55,861 bases of DNA from Pseudomonadota bacterium (lineage in GTDB: Bacteria; Pseudomonadota; Alphaproteobacteria; Rhizobiales; Xanthobacteraceae), in assembly GCA_018242205.1 (NCBI GenBank), contig JAFECJ010000029.1:1-55861 (forward strand), read 5' to 3'. Shown here in pieces: positions 27,742 through 34,930 of the stretch (position 1 is its first letter; each line of letters starts with the position of its first letter). Under the pieces are notes generated by a model. It saw nothing but the letters and a program-made list of their open reading frames with translations. It was not told the origin of the DNA and did not search any database. Both the position numbers and the translations under genes were made by a program.

Positions 27742-27815
27742 CGTGTCTTTCTGCCGTGCTGGCAAGGAACGAGGACGGGCTTTCACCCGCCCCCGTTGTC
27801 TTGTGTCGCAGCCTC

Positions 27816-29630
27816 TTAGTGCGAGGCTTCGAGGATGGTGCCGCCCGTCGGAATACGGGTGTTGTCGACCATCCGCTGCGTCTCCTCGTCGGGGGCCGGG
27901 GTCATCAGGCTGACCGCGACCATGGTGACGAGGCTGATCGGCATGCCGATCATGCCGAAGCGCAGGCCGTCGATGCCCCACCACGGCGCGCCGCCGTTCT
28001 GTACGTAGTACAGGTAGGCCGAGCCGGCGACGAAGCCACAGATCATGCCGGCGATCGCGCCTTCGCGGTTGGCCCGTTTCCACCACACGCCGAGAACGAG
28101 TGGGAAGAACAGACCGGAGCAGGCGAAGCAGAACGCCCACGCCACCGCGCCGAGGATGCTGGTGATGTGCAGGCTGGCGATGAATGCCGCCAACACACCG
28201 ATGACAACCAGAAGCACGCGGGCCACGATAAGGCGAAGCTTCACGTCGGCCTTCGGGTCGATCATCTTGTAGTACAGGTCGTGGCTGAGCGCGTTGGCGA
28301 TCGCCAGGATCAGACCGTCCGCCGTCGACATCGCGGCGGCAAGGCCGCCGGCTGCGACGAGGCCGGAGATGACATACGGCAGGCCGGCAATTTCAGGCGT
28401 GGCCAGAACGATGATGTCCGGGCGCATGAAAAGCTCGTTGATCTGCAGGATGCCGTCCTTGTTGCTGTCCGAGATCGCCACCATGCCGACGCTTGCCCAG
28501 TTTTTGATCCAGGCGAGATTCGCCACTTCCGCGAACGGCTTGCCGATGACGGAAGTCGGGAGGTTCGGATCGAGCAGCTGAAGTTTGGTCAGCGTGGCAA
28601 GGCAGGGCGCCGAGAAGTACAGCAGGAAGATGAAGAACAGCGACCATGCCACCGATTTACGCGCCGACCGGACGGACGGCGTCGTGAAGTAGCGCATCAG
28701 GATGTGCGGAAGCGACGCGGTGCCCGCCATCATGCACAGCGCCAGCGTAAAGAACTTCCAGCTTTCCAGCGGCGCCCCCGTGGCGTTCAGCGGAACGGTG
28801 AGGATGCTGCGGCCCGGGAAGGATTCAGTCGCCTTCAACCCAAGCTTGACCATGGGTTCGAGCTCCTGAATGCGATGGATCGCGCCGCCGTAAGAGAAAT
28901 GCGGAATGAGGCCGAAGCCCTGACGGTTCGACATCCAGATGATCGGCACCAGATAGGCGATGATCAGCACGATGTACTGCGCCACCTGGGTCCAGGTCAC
29001 CGCCCGCATGCCACCGAGCATCGAGCACATCAGGATGGCCACGAGGCCGACCCACACGCCCGTCTCGTATTTGATCTGGAGCGCGCGTGCCGCGATCGTG
29101 CCTGAGGCGTCGATCTGCGCCGTCACGTAGGTGAACGACGCCGTCACGAGGATGATCACGGCGATGAGCCGAGCGAAGTTGCCGCCATATCGGGTGCCGA
29201 TGAAGTCCGGAACCGTATAGCAGCCGAACTTGCGCAGATAGGGCGCCATCAGCGCGTTGACGAGCACATAACCGCCGGTCCAGCCGACGATGAAGGCCAT
29301 GTAGCCGTAACCGCCGAAGTAGATGCCGCCCGCGAGCGCGACGAAGGACGCGCCGGACATCCAGTCCGCGGCCGTCGCCATGCCGTTATAGACGGCGGGC
29401 ACTTCGCGTCCGGCCACGTAGTAGGCGCCGAGCTCCATCGTTCGCGACAGCCAGCCGATCAGCGCATAGATCAAGATGGTGAAGGCGACGAAGAGAATGC
29501 CGATCGTCGCCGCGCTCACGCCGAGCTTGTCGAGGATGGCCATCAGGATGATGAAGACGATGAAGCCGCCGGTATAAAGGCCGTAAACCTTGGGAAGGTT
29601 ATCGACCAGCCTTCCTTGCATGCGAAACAT
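27816..29630 (-). CDS. Sodium:solute symporter, VC_2705/ActP type
   Basis: A 604-residue SSS (SLC5) transporter with about 13 membrane helices. The sodium-site region and core helices are typical, for example TAADWMSGASFVALAGGIY, VPDFIGTRYGG and GLAAAMSTADGLILAIANA. The pairing with a DUF4212 protein and the conserved long loop place it in the VC_2705 subfamily, related to the acetate permease ActP. In the loop at residues 388-399 the sequence DSNKDGILQINE matches an EF-hand calcium loop. Likely substrates are short carboxylates such as acetate; inferred from context with the CrbS/R-like pair. Confidence 0.9.
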   Translation of the reverse strand: MFRMQGRLVDNLPKVYGLYTGGFIVFIILMAILDKLGVSAATIGILFVAFTILIYALIGWLSRTMELGAYYVAGREVPAVYNGMATAADWMSGASFVALAGGIYFGGYGYMAFIVGWTGGYVLVNALMAPYLRKFGCYTVPDFIGTRYGGNFARLIAVIILVTASFTYVTAQIDASGTIAARALQIKYETGVWVGLVAILMCSMLGGMRAVTWTQVAQYIVLIIAYLVPIIWMSNRQGFGLIPHFSYGGAIHRIQELEPMVKLGLKATESFPGRSILTVPLNATGAPLESWKFFTLALCMMAGTASLPHILMRYFTTPSVRSARKSVAWSLFFIFLLYFSAPCLATLTKLQLLDPNLPTSVIGKPFAEVANLAWIKNWASVGMVAISDSNKDGILQINELFMRPDIIVLATPEIAGLPYVISGLVAAGGLAAAMSTADGLILAIANALSHDLYYKMIDPKADVKLRLIVARVLLVVIGVLAAFIASLHITSILGAVAWAFCFACSGLFFPLVLGVWWKRANREGAIAGMICGFVAGSAYLYYVQNGGAPWWGIDGLRFGMIGMPISLVTMVAVSLMTPAPDEETQRMVDNTRIPTGGTILEASH

Positions 29631-29648
29631 GTTCGATTCCCTCCGGGT

Positions 29649-29915
29649 CTATTTTTCTTCGTGGAAGCCGAATTCGTCGTCGATTTTGTCCTGCATCCAG
29701 TTCTGGACGAAAATCATCACGACGAATGCGATCAGCGAGCCTTGGGCGATGAAGTAGTACCCGAGCGGGAAGCCCATGAAACTGAAGGCGTTCAATGCCT
29801 TCGTGTTCCAGGGCAGTACGAATGCGAAGAAGGCCCAAAAACAAAGAATGACGATGGTCAGCGTCCTCGTCTTGGACCAGTGTCGCGCGATACGATCGGC
29901 GTCGTTTGATGGCAT
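29649..29915 (-). CDS. DUF4212 symporter small subunit
   Basis: An 88-residue protein with two membrane helices (about residues 20-38 and 50-72) and a charged C-terminus ending in Glu-Glu-Lys. This is the small protein (TIGR03647-type, DUF4212) that always accompanies VC_2705-type symporters. Its stop is 18 bases before the symporter start, so the two are co-translated. The ATG at 29915 follows a GGGGAAA site. Confidence 0.9.
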   Translation of the reverse strand: MPSNDADRIARHWSKTRTLTIVILCFWAFFAFVLPWNTKALNAFSFMGFPLGYYFIAQGSLIAFVVMIFVQNWMQDKIDDEFGFHEEK

Positions 29916-30045
29916 TGCCGTTTCCCCTTTTCTGACGCCTCCAAGGCGGAGGTGTCGTTGTCGCTTTCGCACTTGTTGGCGGACAACGTGGTGTCGTCGC
30001 CTCACCGCGGCGCGCACTCGGCGCCTCGGTCGCAACAGAGTCCGG

Positions 30046-30057
30046 AAACCGCGGTTT
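30046..30057. promoter_or_regulatory. 12-bp perfect palindrome, candidate operator
   Basis: AAACCGCGGTTT is self-complementary and lies 131 bases upstream of the DUF4212 start. A dimeric LuxR-type regulator could bind here. Regulator assignment is inference. Confidence 0.35.
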
Positions 30058-30356
30058 GCGGCTCCGTCGTCGGCGTCTCGGGGATTTCGTTGAGATGAAA
30101 GGCAGGCGTCCCCCCGGCCGCCGCAGGGCGCCCGGTCTTGGTTGCCGGGTCGCCTAAAGTAAACAAACCGTAACATTCTTCTGAGCTACACAATTATAAG
30201 ACTTTTGGATTAGATGCCGCCGGAAGCTGCTGCTTTTCAAAAGAAAATTCTTAGCTGCGGCGGCAAAAATCCACGTTGCGTTGCGGTATGCTTCTTGTTG
30301 CGATGCAAGAGAATTTGTCTGAAAGACGGGTTGAGGGGCGTTCCAACCAAAGAACG

Positions 30357-30373
30357 GCTACTATAGTCGTAGC
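30357..30373. promoter_or_regulatory. Inverted repeat upstream of the response regulator
   Basis: GCTAC and GTAGC flank a seven-base centre containing the end of ACTATAGT, itself an 8-bp palindrome. It lies about 130 bases before the response regulator start. Weak evidence for a regulatory site. Confidence 0.25.
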
Positions 30374-30501
30374 GGCGCATCGTCGGGCGAAGGCCAAGGG
30401 GCAGGTTTCCGCGTGGTGCGCTATCAAGAGTCCTGTGCGAGAAGCGGGGTGGCGGCGGTTTGTCGACCCTGCTCCGGAGGCAAGCCGAAGGAAACCTGCG
30501 T

Positions 30502-31179
30502 TTGAATGATGTCGTGCAATATCGGTTGGTGATTGCCGACGACCATCCCCTGTTCCGTGGCGCATTGCGCGAGGCGGTTGTCGGATTGTTGGCCGGAGTC
30601 GAAATTCAGGAGGCCGGAACGTTCGATGAGGTGGTCGCCCTTCTCGACAAGGGCGGCGATACCGATTTGATCCTGCTGGACCTCAGCATGCCTGGGGCGC
30701 GCGGGTTTTCCGGCCTGATGTATATTCGCGCCCAGTATCCGAGCGTCCCGGTCATTGTCGTCTCTGCCAATGACGATCCCGCGGCGATCCGCCGCTGCAT
30801 GGAGCTCGGCGCCTCCGGCTTCATCCCGAAGACCTTGTCGGTCGAGGAAATGCGCACGGCGATTTCCGGCATCCTCAAAGGCGGCGTCTGGACGCCGAAC
30901 GATGTCGACCTTTCCGCCGGTTCGGACGCCGAGACCGCCGCGTTGATGGCGCGCATGGCGACGCTGACGCCGCAGCAGGTGCGTGTATTGATGATGCTGT
31001 CGGAAGGCCTGCTCAACAAACAGATCGCCTATCAGCTCGGCGTCTCCGAGGCGACCGTAAAGGCGCACGTCTCGGCGATTTTGCAGAAGCTCGGTGTCGA
31101 GAGCCGTACCCAGGCGGTGATCGCCGCCGCCAAGATCGAAACCGGACCCTGGTCGCAGGGCGCGGGCGTCGAAGGCTGA
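30502..31179 (+). CDS. LuxR-family response regulator, CrbR/ErdR-like
   Basis: A 225-residue two-component regulator. The receiver domain (about residues 6-125) has the acidic pair DD at 13-14, the phospho-acceptor Asp60 in LILLDLSMPG, and the lysine in GFIPKTLS. The LuxR helix-turn-helix (about 152-215) reads LNKQIAYQLGVSEATVKAHV. I chose the TTG at 30502: it follows AAGGAAA by about seven bases and gives the family N-terminus; the frame is open further upstream to another TTG at 30460. Its partner is probably the hybrid kinase encoded immediately downstream on the other strand. Confidence 0.92.
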   Translation: MNDVVQYRLVIADDHPLFRGALREAVVGLLAGVEIQEAGTFDEVVALLDKGGDTDLILLDLSMPGARGFSGLMYIRAQYPSVPVIVVSANDDPAAIRRCMELGASGFIPKTLSVEEMRTAISGILKGGVWTPNDVDLSAGSDAETAALMARMATLTPQQVRVLMMLSEGLLNKQIAYQLGVSEATVKAHVSAILQKLGVESRTQAVIAAAKIETGPWSQGAGVEG

Positions 31180-31182
31180 TCG

Positions 31183-34100
31183 TTACTCGGCGGCGGCGAC
31201 GCGCAGCACGCGCCACTGCGCCAGCAGCGCGCGCAAGGCGGCGGGCTTGATCGGCTTGTTCAGGAGTTGAATGTCTTCGGCGCGGGCGCGCTCGCGCACG
31301 GCCGGCGAGCGGTCGGCGGTGATGAGGATCGCCGGCAGCGGGCCGCAGGTCTGGCGCAGCGCCAGAATGGCGTCGATGCCGTTGCCGTGGTCGAGGTGAT
31401 AATCGACCAGCAGGCCGTTGGGCGGCGTCGCGCTCGCCGCCACCGCCGTCAAGGCCTCATCGAGGCCCGGCGCCTTGAGAACCTCGCAGCCCCAGCCGCG
31501 CAACAGCATCTCCATGCCGTCGAGCACCGCGGGTTCGTTGTCGATGCAGATCGCCGTGGTGCCGGCGAGCTGGCCGGGGTCGACGCGGCTCTGATCACGC
31601 GCCGGCAATTCGACCGGCTTGGCGCTCGAGCGGGGTACCGTGACGGCGAAATGCGAGCCTCCGCCGCGGATGCCGTCGACATCGACGGCAAGCGCCAGGA
31701 CGCGGCCGATGCGTTCGACGATCGACAGGCCGAGGCCGAGGCCGCGCGCGATCCGCGCGCCCTGATCGAGACGATGAAACTCGATGAAGATGTCGCGGCG
31801 TTTCGAGGCCGGAATGCCGACGCCGGTGTCGTAGACGTCGATGCGCAGTTCATGGCCCTTGCGCCGGCATCCGATCAGCACCTTGCCGGCCGGCGTGTAT
31901 TTGATGGCGTTAGAGACCAGGTTCTGCACCATGCGCCGCAGCAGCCGCCGATCCGACCGCACCACCAGCGAGCACGGCACGTATTTCAGCTCCAGCCCCT
32001 TGGCGGCGGCGAGCGGCGCGAATTCCAGCTCGATCTGCCGCATCAGGTCGTCGATGCGGAACGACGAATATTCCGGCCGCATCGAACCGGTGTCGAGCCG
32101 CGACATGTCGAGCAGCGCGCTGAAGATCTCCTCGACGGCTTCGAGCGAGGCGTCGATGTTGTCGGCGAGCCGGCGGTCGTCGTGGGCGCCGCGCTCGATC
32201 AGGCTCGTCACGTAGAGTCGCGCGGCATTGAGCGGTTGCAGGATGTCGTGGCTGGCGGCGGCGAGAAACTTGGTCTTGGAAATGTTGGCGGCGTCGGCTT
32301 CGCCCTTGGCGTGGGCGAGTTCGGCATTGAGCGCCTCGAGCTCCTCGGTGCGCTCGCGCACGCGGCGTTCCAGCGTTTCGTTGGAGCGCTCCAGCGCCTC
32401 GGCGGCCTCGACGCTGGCGGTGATGTCGGTGAAGGTCGTGACGATGCCGCCGTCGGGCATGTGATTGGCGCGCACCTCGATGACCATCGAGCCTTCGGCG
32501 AAGCGCTCCATGAACACGTCCTTGCCGGACAGGTAGCGTTCGATCTGCTCGCGCACCAGATCCTCGATGCGGTTCGGGTCAACGTCGCCGCGCCGCAGGT
32601 TGAAGCGCAGGATTTCGGCGAGATCGATACCGACGCGGATCAGGCTCGGCGGCAGATCGAGGATTTCGCCGAACTGGCGATTCCAGCAGATCAGCTGCAG
32701 GTCGCGGTCGAACACGGCGATGCCCTGGCGCACGTGATCGAGCGCGGTCTGCAGGATTTCGCGGTTGTACTGGATTGCCGCGCTGGCATCGTCGAGCAGC
32801 TTCAACGCCGCTTTGGTGGTGACGGTGCGTTTGCGCAGCAGCAACGACAGCACCAGGCGCGACGAGGCGCCGCCGATCGCCGAGGCGAGAATATGCTCGG
32901 CGTGCCGTACCAGGCGGAAATCGGCCTCGTCCTTCGGATCGAGACTGATGCGATTTACGGTGGCGAAATTCTCGAAGGCGTTGCGCGTGCGTTCTTCACC
33001 GAGATAGCGGGAGACCGTGCTGCTCAATTCCTCGACCGTGACGGCGGAGCGCCACAGGCGGAAGGTCGGTGCGATCGGCGCCAACGTTGTCGGCACGAAG
33101 GTGTTGGCCTGCAGGCGCTCGATCGGCGATGGCTCGCGGCGCAACGAGAAGCCGACGTAGCAGGCGATATTGACAAGAAAGCTCCAGACGACGCCGTGCA
33201 CCAGCGGCGACAAATTGAGTCCGAACAGATGCTGCGGCCGCAACAGCGCGATGCCCCACGGGCCGTCGGTGAGGAAGCGCTGGCCGATGACGCCGATGTC
33301 GGCGAAGGTCGGCAGCAGCAGCGTGTAGCCCCACATCAGGATGCCGGCCACCATGCCGGCGATGGCTCCGGCGGCGGTGGCGCGCCGCCAGAACATGCCG
33401 CCGAAGAAGGCGGGCGCGAGTTGCGCGATCGCGGCGAAGGACAAAAGCCCGATCGAGGCGAGCTGCGAAGGGCCGGCGGCCCGATAGTAGAGATAGGCCA
33501 GGACGAGGATGGCGAAAATCGACAGCCGGCGCACCGTCAGCAGCATCGAGCCGACATTCTCGCGGCCGGACAGCAGCGTCTCGCGCCGTTGCAGCACCAG
33601 CGGCATGACGAGGTCGTTCGAGATCATGATCGACAGCGCCACCGATTCCACGATCACCATCGCGGTGGCCGCCGACAGTCCGCCGACAAAAGCGGCGATG
33701 GTCAGCACGTAGGACCCGGTCTGCAGCGGTAGCGCCAGCACGAACATGTCGCTGTCGACGACTTCGCCCTTAAAGGTCAACAGGCCGGCGATAGCGATCG
33801 GAACGACGAAGAGATTGATCAGAAGCAGGTAAAGCGGGAACAACCAGGCCGCGCGCTTGATTTCGTCCTCGTTGTTGTTCTCGACCACCGCGACATGGAA
33901 CTGGCGCGGCAACAGGATGATGGCGATGAACGACAGCAGCGTGGTTGCCAGAAACGTGTCGAGAGCCGGCTCGCGCGTGAACAGGCTTGCTGTTTGCGCG
34001 GACTGTCGCGCGGCTTCGAACAAGGCCGTGGGCCCGCCGAACATCCAGAAGGTGACGAAGCTGCCGACGGCGAGGAAGGCGAACAGCTTGACGATCGACT

Positions 34101-34737
34101 CGGTGGCGATCGCCAGCATCAATCCATCTTGGTGTTCGGTGGCATCGATGTGGCGGGTGCCGAACAGCACGGCGAAGGTCGCCATCGACAAGGCGACAAA
34201 CAGCGCGATATCGCCGAGCAGCGGTCGCGACAGGTCGTCGGTCGGCGTGACATGCGCGAGGATGGTCTCGAGCGACGACGACACCGCTTTGAGCTGCAGC
34301 GCGATGTAGGGAATGGTGCCGATGATGGCGATCAAGGCTACCGTCGCCGCCACGGCCTGTCCCTTGCCGTAGCGTGCGGCGATGAAGTCGGCGATCGAGG
34401 TGATGTTCTGCGCCTTGGCCAGCCGCACGATGCGAATGATGAGCGGCGCGAACAGCCCGACCATCAGCACAGGGCCGATATAGATCGTGAGAAACTCATA
34501 GCCCGTACGCGAGGCCGAACCGACTGAGCCGAAGAAGGTCCAGGAGGTGCAGTAGATCGCCAGCGACAGCGGATAGATCATCAGCCGGGTACGGCCGGTG
34601 CGGCCGAGACCGCCGGCGGTGCCGGCCATGCCTGGAACGCGGCTACGCCCGCGCAGCCGGTCGCCATAGCTGGCGACCAGAAAGAGCAGGCCGATGTAGC
34701 CCAGCGCTACGGCAATAACGACCCAGCCTTGCAGCAT
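31183..34737 (-). CDS. SLC5-type transporter-hybrid histidine kinase, CrbS/MxtR-like
   Basis: A 1184-residue sensor. Residues about 1-530 form an SSS/SLC5 transporter domain with 13 helices, about 550-640 the STAC-type linker, and 655-780 a PAS fold (IAVFDRDLQLICWNRQFG). A coiled coil (785-820) leads to the HisKA box AAASHDILQPLNAARLY with His830. The ATPase has NLVSNAIKY (Asn943), DTGVGIP (Asp970) and GLGLGLSIV. A receiver domain (1062-1175) ends the protein, with Asp1112 in GLLVDYHLD and Lys1161. CrbS/MxtR proteins of this layout regulate acetyl-CoA synthetase and acetate uptake. It is convergent with the response regulator, three bases between stops. Confidence 0.93.
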   Translation of the reverse strand: MLQGWVVIAVALGYIGLLFLVASYGDRLRGRSRVPGMAGTAGGLGRTGRTRLMIYPLSLAIYCTSWTFFGSVGSASRTGYEFLTIYIGPVLMVGLFAPLIIRIVRLAKAQNITSIADFIAARYGKGQAVAATVALIAIIGTIPYIALQLKAVSSSLETILAHVTPTDDLSRPLLGDIALFVALSMATFAVLFGTRHIDATEHQDGLMLAIATESIVKLFAFLAVGSFVTFWMFGGPTALFEAARQSAQTASLFTREPALDTFLATTLLSFIAIILLPRQFHVAVVENNNEDEIKRAAWLFPLYLLLINLFVVPIAIAGLLTFKGEVVDSDMFVLALPLQTGSYVLTIAAFVGGLSAATAMVIVESVALSIMISNDLVMPLVLQRRETLLSGRENVGSMLLTVRRLSIFAILVLAYLYYRAAGPSQLASIGLLSFAAIAQLAPAFFGGMFWRRATAAGAIAGMVAGILMWGYTLLLPTFADIGVIGQRFLTDGPWGIALLRPQHLFGLNLSPLVHGVVWSFLVNIACYVGFSLRREPSPIERLQANTFVPTTLAPIAPTFRLWRSAVTVEELSSTVSRYLGEERTRNAFENFATVNRISLDPKDEADFRLVRHAEHILASAIGGASSRLVLSLLLRKRTVTTKAALKLLDDASAAIQYNREILQTALDHVRQGIAVFDRDLQLICWNRQFGEILDLPPSLIRVGIDLAEILRFNLRRGDVDPNRIEDLVREQIERYLSGKDVFMERFAEGSMVIEVRANHMPDGGIVTTFTDITASVEAAEALERSNETLERRVRERTEELEALNAELAHAKGEADAANISKTKFLAAASHDILQPLNAARLYVTSLIERGAHDDRRLADNIDASLEAVEEIFSALLDMSRLDTGSMRPEYSSFRIDDLMRQIELEFAPLAAAKGLELKYVPCSLVVRSDRRLLRRMVQNLVSNAIKYTPAGKVLIGCRRKGHELRIDVYDTGVGIPASKRRDIFIEFHRLDQGARIARGLGLGLSIVERIGRVLALAVDVDGIRGGGSHFAVTVPRSSAKPVELPARDQSRVDPGQLAGTTAICIDNEPAVLDGMEMLLRGWGCEVLKAPGLDEALTAVAASATPPNGLLVDYHLDHGNGIDAILALRQTCGPLPAILITADRSPAVRERARAEDIQLLNKPIKPAALRALLAQWRVLRVAAAE

Positions 34738-34930
34738 TCCCGGCTCCGGACAGGGGCTAAGCCCCAGTTTCAGTTTGCTATTTTATCCGCTCGGCTGGCG
34801 AATGGATAGCGGCGAGACGCCCGGACCCGCCCGCGCTGCGACAAACGCGCATGATCCAGATCATTCCTCGGGCGGTACCGCCGGTCTAGGCTGCCTGGCC
34901 GATGAAGGGCCGACGGCGGGGAGGGCGACC

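Larger units (their letters stand above)
29916..30501. other. 586-base divergent control region (symporter / response regulator)
   Basis: No gene is recognised. The region is GC-rich near the symporter side and AT-rich around 30150-30270. It has a perfect 12-bp palindrome (30046-30057), a TATAAT on the minus strand (complement of 30193-30198) without a clear -35, an extended dyad with arms 30216-30221 and 30259-30264, and a short inverted repeat at 30357-30373. It should hold the divergent promoters and any operator of the LuxR-type regulator. Confidence 0.5.

Noticed and set aside
27773..27792. GC hairpin between the symporter and the YggT-like gene
   Set aside because: The stem has a mismatch and no T-run; too weak to call a terminator.
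30276..30509. 77-codon frame in the gap before the response regulator
   Set aside because: No recognised family, overlaps the regulator's start and ribosome site; composition not convincing.
31267..33732. 821-codon plus-strand frame over the hybrid kinase
   Set aside because: Antisense to a kinase with every catalytic motif; no family resemblance of its own.
34752..34764. GGGGCT-A-AGCCCC dyad between kinase and fusion gene
   Set aside because: Single-base centre cannot form a hairpin, and no promoter element lies in a matching position; could be an operator but unsupported.
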